From Mangrovimicrobium sp033283325 (GTDB taxonomy: Bacteria > Pseudomonadota > Gammaproteobacteria > Pseudomonadales > Halieaceae), in contig JAWMQO010000002.1 in assembly GCA_033283325.1 (NCBI GenBank), positions 579,792-643,791 of the forward strand: a stretch of 64,000 nt of DNA. The letters run 5' to 3'. Below are positions 23,843-31,794 of this stretch, in pieces (position 1 is the stretch's first letter; each line of letters starts with the position of its first letter). The notes under the pieces were generated by a model. The model saw only the letters and a list, made by a program, of their open reading frames with translations. It had not been told where the DNA came from and ran no database searches. The position numbers and the translations under genes are program-made.

Positions 23843-25287
23843 GATTTGCCCTCCAGGATCCAGGTGTCTTTACTGCCGCCGCCCTGGGAGGAATTCACCA
23901 CCAGCGAGCCCTTGACCAGCGCCACCCGGGTGAGCCCCCCCGGGGTGACCCAGGACTCCTTGCTGCTGAGGATGAAGGGACGCAGATCGAGGTGGCGAGG
24001 CTGCACGCTCCCGTCGAGATAGGTGGGGGCGGTAGACAGGGCCAGGGTCGGCTGGGCGATGTAGTTACGCGGGTTTTCCTCGATCAGCCTGGCGAACTTG
24101 GCTCGGGTGGCCTTGGATGCGCGCGGCCCGACCATCAGGCCGTAGCCGCCGGACTCGTTGGCCGGCTTGACTACCAGTTTGTCCAGGTTATTGAGGACGT
24201 ATTCCCGCTCCTTCTCGTTCATACACAGGTAAGTCTTGACCGATGCCAGCTTGGGCTCTTCCTTCAGGTAGTAGCGGATCATTTCCGGTACGTAGGCGTA
24301 GACGACCTTGTCGTCCGCCACACCCGAACCAGGGGCGTTGGCAATGGCGACATTGCCTTTCTTCCAGGCCCGCATGATGCCGGGGATGCCGAGAATGGAA
24401 TCCTTGCGGAAGGCTTCCGGATCGAGGAAGTCGTCGTCGATGCGGCGGTAGACCACATCCACCCGCTCCGGGCCATCCACGGTGCGCATATAGAGGCAGT
24501 CATCCTCGCCGACGAAGAGGTCAGGCCCCTCCACCAGTTCGGCGCCCATCCCCCGGGCGAGGAAGGAGTGCTCGAAGTAGGCGGAGTTGTAGATGCCCGG
24601 GGTCAGCACCACCACGCAGGGGCGCTTGCGCTCCCGGGGCGAGAGTGCAGCCAGGGTGGAGTACAGTCGCGCCGGGTAATCGTCCACCGGGCGGATGCTG
24701 TAGTTTTCGAACAGCTCCGGCAGCGCGCGCTTGGTGATTTCCCGGTTCTCGAGCATGTAGGAGACCCCGGAGGGAACTCGCAGGTTGTCCTCGAGAACAT
24801 AGAACTTACCGTCCTTGTCCCGCACCAGATCTGTACCGCAGATGTGAGCCCACGCACCGAAGCGGGGCGAAATCCCGGCGCACTGGGGTTTGTAGTTGTT
24901 GGAATCGAGGACGATATCGGCGGGCATGATGCCGTCCTTGAGAATGCGCTGGCGGTTGTAAATGTCGTTGATGAAAGCGTTGAGCGCACGGGTGCGCTGA
25001 GCCAGCCCCTCGCTGACCTTGTCCCACTCGCGCCCCGGGATGACCCGCGGAATGATGTCGAAGGGCCAGGCCCGGTCGATATTCTTGCCTTCAGAATAGA
25101 TGGTGAAGGAGATGCCCATCTCCTTGATAGCCAGTTCGGCGGCGGCCCGCCGGGCCTCCATCTCTTCCGGAGACAGGCTTTGCAGCAGATTCACCGCTCG
25201 CCTTGCGGCCACCCGGGGTTTGCCCGCGGGTGTAATCAGTTCGTCGTAGAAGGGGCCGCTGTCGTAGGACTTCCAGCTTCGTTCCAT
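23839..25287 (-). CDS. Circularly permuted ATP-grasp protein (COG2308)
   Basis: A 482-residue standalone ATP-grasp ligase, first gene of the Anbu-associated operon. Visible family motifs are KEMGISFTIY, DLVRDKDGKFYVLEDNLRVPSG (in pieces), VLTPGIYNSAYFEHSFLA, DKLVVKPANESGGYG and the closing SKDTWILEGKS. It is the single-domain counterpart of the fused protein at 16974-19514. On the minus strand a possible promoter, TTGGAC with TATACC 18 bp on, lies about 80-110 bp upstream. Two direct copies of AGACATAAGT (25330-25339, 25409-25418) flank it. Predicted to make a peptide or amide bond; the product is unknown. Confidence 0.93.
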   Translation of the reverse strand: MERSWKSYDSGPFYDELITPAGKPRVAARRAVNLLQSLSPEEMEARRAAAELAIKEMGISFTIYSEGKNIDRAWPFDIIPRVIPGREWDKVSEGLAQRTRALNAFINDIYNRQRILKDGIMPADIVLDSNNYKPQCAGISPRFGAWAHICGTDLVRDKDGKFYVLEDNLRVPSGVSYMLENREITKRALPELFENYSIRPVDDYPARLYSTLAALSPRERKRPCVVVLTPGIYNSAYFEHSFLARGMGAELVEGPDLFVGEDDCLYMRTVDGPERVDVVYRRIDDDFLDPEAFRKDSILGIPGIMRAWKKGNVAIANAPGSGVADDKVVYAYVPEMIRYYLKEEPKLASVKTYLCMNEKEREYVLNNLDKLVVKPANESGGYGLMVGPRASKATRAKFARLIEENPRNYIAQPTLALSTAPTYLDGSVQPRHLDLRPFILSSKESWVTPGGLTRVALVKGSLVVNSSQGGGSKDTWILEGKS

Positions 25288-25537
25288 GGGGTTCCTTATT
25301 TAGGGGCCGCGATTGCGCATGCGGGTTGCAGACATAAGTGCTAGCAAACTACGCGCCATAGTTGGTGGTATAGCCCAAATATAGTGCGGCGTCCAAGGGG
25401 ATTGTTTAAGACATAAGTCTTCAACGAGCGTGGAGCTAATGCAAGTAGTTTGATTGGTCGCTTTTCGCTGATTCACTGGCGCCAGACCGAATTCACCGGC
25501 ATGGAGCCATAGTCGGTCGGAGACACTCCCGGGGTTA

Positions 25538-25613
25538 GAGCTTGGCGCTTTTGGGCCTCCCGGGGTGAGTATAAACGCTCTCGAGCCCCGGGAGGCCCAA
25601 AAGCGCCAAGCTC
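25538..25613. repeat. 28-bp perfect inverted repeat upstream of glyA
   Basis: Positions 25538-25565 and 25586-25613 are perfect reverse complements (28 of 28) around a 20-nt loop. Each arm contains CTTGGCGCTTTTGGGCCTCC. It lies in the 486-bp region between the divergent ATP-grasp operon and glyA, with no gene in it. The stem is long for a terminator and lacks a U-tract, so a repeat element or a glyA leader structure are alternatives. The rest of 25288-25773 shows only the candidate promoters noted at the flanking genes. Confidence 0.75.
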
Positions 25614-25773
25614 GGATTCGTGGCACCAAACGGTGCAACCAATACACTCAAACAAGTGTCCAGCAGCCCCTCAAAAGACGGTCGAAATGCAGCTTTAGCG
25701 CAGGGGCCTTTTTCTGTAAAATGCGCCGCTTTCCAGAGGGGCCCCCGAGGCCCGAACTACCGGGAGAGCCCCC

Positions 25774-27036
25774 ATGTTCGACAAAAGCATGACCATCCAG
25801 GGTTTTGACGACGAGATCTTCGCCGCGATTGGCGAGGAAGAGCGCCGCCAGGAGGAGCATATCGAGCTGATTGCCTCCGAAAACTACTGCAGCCCGCGGG
25901 TTATGCAGGCCCAGGGCACCGCCCTGACCAACAAGTACGCAGAGGGCTACCCTGGCAAGCGCTACTACGGTGGCTGCGAGTACGTCGACAAGGCGGAAGA
26001 GCTGGCCATCGAGCGCGCCAAGGCGCTGTTTGGTGCGGATTACGCCAACGTCCAGCCCCACTCCGGTTCCCAGGCTAACAGCGCCGTCTACCTCGCCCTG
26101 CTGCAGGCCGGCGACACCGTGCTCGGCATGAGCCTCGACGCCGGTGGCCACCTGACCCACGGCGCCAAGCCCAACTTCTCCGGCAAGGTCTACAACTCCG
26201 TGCAGTACGGCCTCAACCCGGAAACCGGCGAAATCGACTACGCGCAGGTCGAAGCCCTGGCCCTCGAGCACAAGCCGAAGATGATCGTCGCCGGCTTCTC
26301 CGCCTACTCTGGCATCGTCGACTGGCAGCGCTTCCGCGACATAGCCGACAAGGTCGGCGCTTACCTGATGGTCGACATGGCCCACGTGGCCGGCCTGGTC
26401 GCGGCCGGTCTCTACCCCAACCCGGTGCCGATCGCCGACGTGGTGACCTCCACCACCCACAAGACCCTGCGCGGGCCCCGCGGCGGTATCATCCTCGCCC
26501 GCGCCAACGAGGAACTGGAGAAGAAGTTCAACTCCGCGGTTTTCCCCGGCGGTCAGGGCGGCCCGCTGATGCACGTCATCGCGGCCAAGGCAGTCTCCTT
26601 CAAGGAGGCGGCCAGCCCCGATTTCGTCGAGTACCAGAAGCAGGTCGTGGCCAATGCCAAGGCGATGGCGGCCACCTTCATCGAGCGCGGCATCAAGATC
26701 GTCTCCGGCGGCACCGAGAACCACCTGATGCTGGTGGACCTGATCGGCAAGCCCTACACCGGCAAGGACGCGGACGCCGCTCTCGGCGACGCCTACATCA
26801 CGGTGAACAAGAACGCGGTGCCCAACGACCCGCGCTCTCCCTTCATCACTTCCGGCCTGCGCGTCGGTACCCCGGCCATCACTACCCGGGGTTTTGGTGA
26901 GGATGAGACCGTTCAACTGACGCACTGGATGTGCGATGTGCTGGAGTCGCTGGAAAACGGCAACTCGGAGCAGGTGATTGCCGAGGTCAAGGGCAAGGTG
27001 CTGGAGATCTGCCAGCGCTTCCCGGTCTACGCGTGA
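25774..27036 (+). CDS. glyA: Serine hydroxymethyltransferase
   Basis: A 420-residue PLP enzyme converting serine and tetrahydrofolate to glycine and 5,10-methylene-tetrahydrofolate. The PLP lysine lies in TSTTHKTLRGPRGG, and IELIASENY and the HVAGLVAAG segment are typical. Length is standard. The start at ATG 25774 follows GGGAG. A weak promoter candidate (TTAGCG, 16 bp, TAAAAT at 25695-25722) lies 50 bp upstream. A clear terminator follows the stop. It is the first gene of a rightward block that continues into nrdR and the riboflavin genes, but the terminator suggests it is transcribed separately. Confidence 0.98.
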   Translation: MFDKSMTIQGFDDEIFAAIGEEERRQEEHIELIASENYCSPRVMQAQGTALTNKYAEGYPGKRYYGGCEYVDKAEELAIERAKALFGADYANVQPHSGSQANSAVYLALLQAGDTVLGMSLDAGGHLTHGAKPNFSGKVYNSVQYGLNPETGEIDYAQVEALALEHKPKMIVAGFSAYSGIVDWQRFRDIADKVGAYLMVDMAHVAGLVAAGLYPNPVPIADVVTSTTHKTLRGPRGGIILARANEELEKKFNSAVFPGGQGGPLMHVIAAKAVSFKEAASPDFVEYQKQVVANAKAMAATFIERGIKIVSGGTENHLMLVDLIGKPYTGKDADAALGDAYITVNKNAVPNDPRSPFITSGLRVGTPAITTRGFGEDETVQLTHWMCDVLESLENGNSEQVIAEVKGKVLEICQRFPVYA

Positions 27037-27054
27037 GGGCGCGAGGCAAGCTGG

Positions 27055-27079
27055 AAAGGCCGCTGATGCGGCCTTTTTT
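27055..27079 (+). terminator. Rho-independent terminator of glyA
   Basis: AAAGGCCGC, a short TGAT loop, GCGGCC and a run of six T. The stem is GGCCGC/GCGGCC, 18 bp after the glyA stop codon. Confidence 0.9.
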
Positions 27080-27174
27080 GTGCCCGGTGATCGCTGCAAC
27101 TTTTGCCGATCAAATATCCGCTAGCTGCCGGGAATTGTGTTAAGGTTCAGCCACTTAAACACAGGGGTTGGCCG

Positions 27175-27642
27175 ATGCACTGCCCATTTTGCGCCGCTCA
27201 GGACACCAAGGTGATCGACTCGCGACTGGTCGCCGAAGGCGACCAGGTCCGGCGCCGCCGCGAGTGCCTGAGCTGCAGCGAGCGTTTTACCACTTACGAG
27301 GTTGCCGAACTGGTGATGCCGCGCATCATCAAGCAAAACGGTGATCGCGAACCCTTCAACGAGGAGAAGCTGCGCGCTGGCTTCCAGCGGGCGCTGGAAA
27401 AACGTCCGGTATCTGTCGAGGATATCGAGGCGGTGGTCCAGCAGATCAAGCATGAGCTGCGCGCCATGGGTGAACGGGAAGTGCGTTCCAGGGAGCTGGG
27501 CGAACTGGTGATGGAAAACCTCAAGAAGCTGGACAAGGTTGCCTACGTGCGCTTCGCCTCGGTCTACAAGAATTTTGAGGACGTCGACGAGTTCCGCCGG
27601 GCCATTGAGTCGCTGGAAGCGGAGCCTCGCGTCGAGACCTGA
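27175..27642 (+). CDS. nrdR: Transcriptional repressor NrdR
   Basis: A 155-residue repressor of ribonucleotide reductase genes. It has the N-terminal zinc ribbon (CPFC and CLSC pairs in the first 35 residues; MHCPFC is the diagnostic start) and the ATP-cone domain at about 49-139 (VMPRIIKQNGDREPFNEEK, in pieces). It senses ATP/dATP and controls nrd operons elsewhere. The ATG at 27175 has AGGGG upstream; an earlier in-frame ATG at 27103 would precede the zinc ribbon with foreign sequence. ribD follows 2 bp after the stop, the usual nrdR-rib arrangement. Confidence 0.97.
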   Translation: MHCPFCAAQDTKVIDSRLVAEGDQVRRRRECLSCSERFTTYEVAELVMPRIIKQNGDREPFNEEKLRAGFQRALEKRPVSVEDIEAVVQQIKHELRAMGEREVRSRELGELVMENLKKLDKVAYVRFASVYKNFEDVDEFRRAIESLEAEPRVET

Positions 27643-27644
27643 GC

Positions 27645-28775
27645 GTGGCCGCTGAATTCGACACACGCATGATGGCCCGCGCCCTGCAACTGGCGCGTTT
27701 CGGCCGCTACTCCGCCAAACCCAATCCCCACGTCGGCTGTGTGCTGGTGCGCGGCGGGGAAGTCATCGGCGAGGGTTTTACCCAGCCCGCCGGGGGCGAC
27801 CACGCGGAGATCCAGGCGCTGAAGGCCGCCGGAGACGCCGCCGGCGCCACTGCCTACGTCACGCTTGAGCCCTGTTCCCACCAGGGCCGCACCGGTCCCT
27901 GCGTGGATGCCTTGCTGGCGGCGGGTATCGGGCGCGTTGTCGCCGCGACCACGGACCCCAATCCGCAGGTGGCCGGGGAAGGTCTGCGCCGGCTCGCGGC
28001 CGCGGGTCTGGACGTGGAGTGCGGCCTCATGGAAGTGGAGGCGCGGGCGGAAATCGCCGGATTTATCGCCCGCATGCAGCGCGGGCGCGGCAGGGTGCGG
28101 GTGAAGCTGGCCAGCTCCCTGGACGGGCGCACGGCGATGGCTTCGGGCGAGAGCCAGTGGATTACCGGGCCTGCAGCCCGGCGCGATGTGCAGCGCCTGC
28201 GCGCCCAGAGCTGCGCGGTGGTCACCGGCATAGGCACGGTACTGGCCGACGACTGCTCGCTGACGGTTCGCGAGGCAGAGTTGGGGCTGACCCCGGCCGA
28301 GGCTGCACTCGCGGTGGCGCACCAGCCCCTGCGCGTGGTTCTGGATTCTCGGGCGCAGACTCCGGTCAGCGCGAAGGTCCTTGATGCAAGCGCGCCAAGC
28401 CTGCTCTGTCACGCGCGGGGCGCAGCGGTACCGTCGGCCCTGCGCGGGGCCGACGTGGAATTGATGGGCCTGCAGCCGGGTGATTCGGGGCTCGAGCTTG
28501 GTGAATTAATGACAGAGCTGGCGGCGCGGCAATGTAATGAAATTCTGGTAGAATGCGGCCCCCGTTTGGCTGGTGCACTGTTGCAGGCGGGGCTGTTGGA
28601 CGAATTGATCATCTATATGGCGCCGGTCCTGATGGGCAGCAGCGCGCTGCCTCTGCTGGACCTGCCGCTGTCGAAAATGGCGGAGAAGGTTCCGCTGCAA
28701 ATCAGTGACATGCGCCGCTTGGGTGAGGATTGGCGAATTACTGCTATACCTGCAGGGGTGTCGCTCACGCAGTGA
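27645..28775 (+). CDS. ribD: Riboflavin biosynthesis protein RibD (deaminase/reductase)
   Basis: A 376-residue bifunctional enzyme. The deaminase half (1-150) has the zinc site HAEIQALK and PCSHQGRTGPC and removes the amino group from the pyrimidine intermediate. The C-terminal reductase half (about 150-370) has the KLASSLDGRTAM signature. The start is GTG at 27645, 2 bp after nrdR; ATG 27669 (MMARALQLARFG) is an alternative closer to homologues. The last codons (Val-Ser-Leu-Thr-Gln-stop) lie inside a REP element, so the C-terminus has been set by that repeat. Confidence 0.95.
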   Translation: MAAEFDTRMMARALQLARFGRYSAKPNPHVGCVLVRGGEVIGEGFTQPAGGDHAEIQALKAAGDAAGATAYVTLEPCSHQGRTGPCVDALLAAGIGRVVAATTDPNPQVAGEGLRRLAAAGLDVECGLMEVEARAEIAGFIARMQRGRGRVRVKLASSLDGRTAMASGESQWITGPAARRDVQRLRAQSCAVVTGIGTVLADDCSLTVREAELGLTPAEAALAVAHQPLRVVLDSRAQTPVSAKVLDASAPSLLCHARGAAVPSALRGADVELMGLQPGDSGLELGELMTELAARQCNEILVECGPRLAGALLQAGLLDELIIYMAPVLMGSSALPLLDLPLSKMAEKVPLQISDMRRLGEDWRITAIPAGVSLTQ

Positions 28776-28819
28776 GCTCCCACAGGAGAGCATTGCAGGA
28801 GCCCGCGCCGCGGGTTATT
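28759..28819. repeat. REP pair overlapping the 3' end of ribD
   Basis: TCGCTCACGCAGTGAGCTCC (28761-28780) is one REP and AGGAGCCCGCGCCGCGGGTT (28797-28816) a second, inverted one. The ribD stop codon TGA (28773-28775) is inside the first. The second ends just ahead of the AGGAG ribosome site of ribE. Confidence 0.85.
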
Positions 28820-28829
28820 CAGGAGACAC

Positions 28830-29504
28830 ATGTTTACAGGTATCGTGCAGGCCGTGGGTGAAATCGCCGCGCTGGAACCCTCCGGTGGCGACCTTCGCCT
28901 GCGCATTCGTACTGGCAAGCTGGATCTGGGCGATGTGGCTCTCGGCGACAGCATCTGCACCAATGGCGTCTGCCTGACCGTGACGGAACTGCCCGGTGAC
29001 GGCTACTGGGCGGATGTGTCAGTGGAGACGCTGCAGCACACCACGCTGGGCAGCCTCGGGCTCGGGTCCCGGGTCAACCTGGAGAAGTCACTCACTCCCG
29101 CCAGCCGCCTCGGCGGGCATATCGTCTCAGGCCACGTGGACGGTGTCGGCGAGGTCGTCAGCCAGCACAGCGACGCGCGCTCCATCCGCTTCGTGATGCG
29201 CGCCCCCGATGCCCTGGCACGCTATATCGCCCACAAGGGCAGTATCACCGTGGACGGCACCAGCCTGACGGTGAACGCTGTCGACGGCGCCGAATTCGAC
29301 CTCAATATCATCCCCCAGACCATGGAGGAGACGGTCTTTAGTGACTATCGCGCGGGCAGCCGGGTCAATCTCGAAGTCGACCTGATCGCCCGTTACCTCG
29401 AGCGCCTGATGCTGGGGGATGCGGCGGCGCAACCCGGTTCCGGCGGCCTGTCCCTCGCCACGCTGGCGGAAAACGGGTTCCTCGGCCGGGGCGACAAGGC
29501 ATAG
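28830..29504 (+). CDS. ribE: Riboflavin synthase alpha chain
   Basis: A 224-residue enzyme that dismutates two lumazine molecules into riboflavin and the pyrimidine substrate. Two homologous lumazine-binding halves are visible: MFTGIVQAVGEI with TNGVCLTVTE, and HIVSGHVDGVGEV with VDGTSLTVN. AGGAG lies 8 nt before the ATG. It lies between ribD and the RibBA-like gene, with REP elements on both sides. Homologues usually end near residue 205; the last 15 residues (about 210-224) are a short extra tail. Confidence 0.97.
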   Translation: MFTGIVQAVGEIAALEPSGGDLRLRIRTGKLDLGDVALGDSICTNGVCLTVTELPGDGYWADVSVETLQHTTLGSLGLGSRVNLEKSLTPASRLGGHIVSGHVDGVGEVVSQHSDARSIRFVMRAPDALARYIAHKGSITVDGTSLTVNAVDGAEFDLNIIPQTMEETVFSDYRAGSRVNLEVDLIARYLERLMLGDAAAQPGSGGLSLATLAENGFLGRGDKA

Positions 29505-29530
29505 GCAGCAGCCACTGGCCTAACGAACAT

Positions 29531-29555
29531 GCAGGAGCCCGCTCCGCGGGCGATC
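29531..29555. repeat. REP element in the ribBA leader
   Basis: GCAGGAGCCCGCTCCGCGGG followed by CGAT. It ends 7 bp before the ribBA start and contains the only purine-rich stretch (AGGAG, 29533-29537), which would be sequestered in the REP hairpin and is too far from the ATG to be an ideal ribosome site. Confidence 0.85.
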
Positions 29556-29561
29556 TAGACT

Positions 29562-30671
29562 ATGCAAGTAAACACCGTAGACGAACTGATTTCCGATCTC
29601 CGCCAGGGCCGCATGGTCGTGCTGGTGGACGATCACACGGAAAGCCTTAACCAGGGCGTGGTGATGGTGGCCGCCGAGCACTGCGATGCCGGCCACGTCA
29701 ATTTCATGGCGCGCAAGGCCCGCGGGCTGGTCTGCCTGACCCTGACCGAGGAGCGCTGCCGGCAACTCGACCTGCCGCCGATGGTGGATGTGGCGATGGG
29801 GGAAAAGTCCAATTTCACCCTCTCCATCGAAGCCGCGGAGGGCATCGACACCGGGATTTCCGCCGCCGATCGCGCGCTTACCGTGCAGGCCGCCGTGGCA
29901 CCCTACGCGACACCTTCCGACATCGTCCAGCCGGGTCATATCTTCCCCCTGGCTTGCATGCCGGGCGGCGTGCTGACCCGCGCCGGGCACACCGAGGCTG
30001 CGACTGACTACGCGCGCCTCGCCGGTTTACTGCCGGCGGCGGTGATCGCCGATATCCTCTCCGCGGACGGCACGCTCGCGGAAGGGCAGTCCCTGGCGGA
30101 TTTCGCCACCGAGCACGGCCTGAAGATCGGCGCAATCGACGACCTGATCCACTTCCGCATGGTCAACGAGCGCACCATCAAGCGGGTGCGTGACGGCGTG
30201 ATCAACACCGCCTTTGGCGAGTTCCGCCTGATCGCCTACCGCGATGCCAACATCCCCGGCGTTCACCTCGCCCTGAGCCGCGGCACGATCAGTGCGGACG
30301 TGCCTACGCTGGTGCGGGTGCACGCCCAGTCAACCCTGCGCGATCTTTGCCTGAGCGAGGTACCTGGTCGCGAGAGCTGGAATCTCTCCCGTTGCCTGGA
30401 GACGGTAGCCGCCGCGGAACGCGGTGTGATCGTGGTGCTGGCGAAAGATGAAAGTGACGAGCGCCTGCTGTCGAGTATCGACATGGCGCTGGGCGAGGCG
30501 GACGCCGGGGCACAGACTGCACCGGACATCTATACTTCCGTCGGCCTCGGCTCGCAGATTCTGCGCGACATGGGGGTGGGAAAAATTCATTTGATGGGTG
30601 CGCCCATCAAGTACAATGCGATTTCCGGGTTCGGGCTCGAGGTGCTTGAATTCGTTGATCCGCAGGGTTGA
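29562..30671 (+). CDS. RibBA-like protein with both domains degenerate
   Basis: A 369-residue protein laid out as DHBP synthase (1-205) plus GTP cyclohydrolase II (206-369). Where active RibB has the acidic loop DDEDRENEGD, this protein reads DDHTESLNQGV, so the metal- and substrate-binding Glu and Asp residues are replaced by Leu, Gln and Val. The catalytic Glu of VICEI is Asp (VIADI). TGISAADR and the GHTEA histidine are kept. The C-terminal half lacks the zinc cysteines of RibA (CLTGD...CDC) and the RGIGL segment. Position between ribE and ribH implies a riboflavin role, but neither classical activity is expected. It resembles the RibBX type, with the RibB half also altered. Function unknown. 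Confidence 0.85.
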   Translation: MQVNTVDELISDLRQGRMVVLVDDHTESLNQGVVMVAAEHCDAGHVNFMARKARGLVCLTLTEERCRQLDLPPMVDVAMGEKSNFTLSIEAAEGIDTGISAADRALTVQAAVAPYATPSDIVQPGHIFPLACMPGGVLTRAGHTEAATDYARLAGLLPAAVIADILSADGTLAEGQSLADFATEHGLKIGAIDDLIHFRMVNERTIKRVRDGVINTAFGEFRLIAYRDANIPGVHLALSRGTISADVPTLVRVHAQSTLRDLCLSEVPGRESWNLSRCLETVAAAERGVIVVLAKDESDERLLSSIDMALGEADAGAQTAPDIYTSVGLGSQILRDMGVGKIHLMGAPIKYNAISGFGLEVLEFVDPQG

Positions 30672-30690
30672 TCGCCCGCGGAGCGACTAC
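30670..30690. repeat. REP remnant after ribBA-like gene
   Basis: GATCGCCCGCGGAGCGACTA, half of the REP family, begins within the TGA stop codon of the RibBA-like gene. Confidence 0.6.
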
Positions 30691-30700
30691 CGGGACGACC

Positions 30701-30746
30701 GGGGTCAGAGCCCTTTTTTGGCTAGCCAAAAAAGGGTTCTGACCCC
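30701..30746. repeat. 23-bp inverted repeat between ribBA-like gene and ribH
   Basis: Positions 30701-30723 and 30724-30746 form a loopless inverted repeat with a single mismatch. The ends are GGGGTCAGAGCCC and GGGTTCTGACCCC around an A/T-rich centre that reads CTTTTTTGGCTAGCCAAAAA. It differs from the REP family seen elsewhere. It would fold as a long hairpin 28 bp before ribH and could attenuate transcription or be the tip of another dispersed palindrome family. Confidence 0.8.
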
Positions 30747-30773
30747 ATAGAAACAACAACTCAGGACGCACCT

Positions 30774-31247
30774 ATGAGCGACATCAAAACCATCGAAGGC
30801 GATTTCACCGGCACGAAGGGCAAATACGCCATCGTCGTTGGTCGCTGGAACAGCTTTGTGGTCGAGCACCTCCTCGAAGGGGCAATCGACTGCCTGCGCC
30901 GTCACGGCGTGAGCAAGAGCCAGATCACCATCGTTCGTGCGCCCGGCGCTTTCGAGATTCCCCTGGTCTGCAGGAAAGTCGCCCAGCAGGGTGAGGCGGA
31001 TGCCATCATCGCCCTTGGCGCGGTGATCCGCGGCGGCACCCCGCATTTCGAATACGTTGCCGGTGAGTGCACCAAGGGCCTGTCCTCCGTGAGCATGGAA
31101 TTCGGCCTTCCCGTCGCTTTCGGCGTTCTCACGGTGGATACCATCGAGCAGGCGGTGGAGCGCTCCGGCACCAAGGCGGGCAACAAGGGCGAGGAAGCTG
31201 CCATGTCCGCGCTGGAGATGGTCAGCCTCCTGGAAAAGCTCAGCTGA
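30774..31247 (+). CDS. ribH: 6,7-dimethyl-8-ribityllumazine synthase
   Basis: A 157-residue lumazine synthase, which condenses the pyrimidine intermediate with dihydroxybutanone phosphate. Hallmarks are YAIVVGRWNSFVVEHLLEGA at the start, VRAPGAFEIPLV, ALGAVIRGGTPHFEYV with the catalytic His, and FGVLTVDTIEQA. It is followed 12 bp later by nusB, as in most gammaproteobacteria. The leader contains the 46-bp palindrome 30701-30746. Confidence 0.98.
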   Translation: MSDIKTIEGDFTGTKGKYAIVVGRWNSFVVEHLLEGAIDCLRRHGVSKSQITIVRAPGAFEIPLVCRKVAQQGEADAIIALGAVIRGGTPHFEYVAGECTKGLSSVSMEFGLPVAFGVLTVDTIEQAVERSGTKAGNKGEEAAMSALEMVSLLEKLS

Positions 31248-31259
31248 GCCGGCATCACC

Positions 31260-31712
31260 ATGGCGAAAACAACACCCAATACACTGGCAGCGGAGCGTCG
31301 CAAGGCGCGCCACTACGGTACGCAGGCGCTCTACCAGTGGTACATGGCAGCAGCGCCGCTGAGCGATATCGAGGCGGAATTTCGCACCGAGTACGACTTC
31401 GCCAACGTTGACCTCGAGTACTTCCAGGCCCTCCTGCATGGTGTACCCGCCCAGGTGGAAGAGCTGGAGGCGATCTTCGAGCCGCTGCTGGATCGCAAGC
31501 TCTCGGAGCTCGACCCCATCGAACGCACGCTGTTACGCATGGGGACTTTCGAGCTGAAAGAACGCATCGACGTACCCTACAAGGTGGTGATCAACGAGGC
31601 GGTGGCCCTGGCGAAAAAATTCGGCGCCACCGACGGCCACAAATACATCAATGGCGTACTGGACAAAGCGGCTCGCCAGTTGCGCGAACTGGAAGTGAAC
31701 GCCGCCCAGTAG
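31260..31712 (+). CDS. nusB: Transcription antitermination protein NusB
   Basis: A 150-residue all-helical protein that pairs with NusE (ribosomal S10) to bind boxA RNA in rRNA operons. Recognised by RRKARHYGTQALYQW near the N-terminus, ELDPIERTLLRMGTFEL, and the closing ALAKKFGATDGHKYINGVLD. It follows ribH by 12 bp and precedes thiL by 82 bp; the gap holds a REP that begins within the last codons. Confidence 0.97.
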   Translation: MAKTTPNTLAAERRKARHYGTQALYQWYMAAAPLSDIEAEFRTEYDFANVDLEYFQALLHGVPAQVEELEAIFEPLLDRKLSELDPIERTLLRMGTFELKERIDVPYKVVINEAVALAKKFGATDGHKYINGVLDKAARQLRELEVNAAQ

Positions 31713-31733
31713 GAGCCCGCTCAGCGGGCGGTC
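31710..31733. repeat. REP element between nusB and thiL
   Basis: TAGGAGCCCGCTCAGCGGGC then GGTC. The TAG stop of nusB (31710-31712) is its first three bases. Confidence 0.8.
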
Positions 31734-31794
31734 ACCGCCTGCTGGATGTCCGTGCTTCGGGACCCCGACTCTCCCAAGGCGAATAGTCAAACCT

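Noticed and set aside
25648..27099. 483-codon open frame opposite glyA
   Set aside because: Antisense shadow of a certain glyA with no family resemblance.
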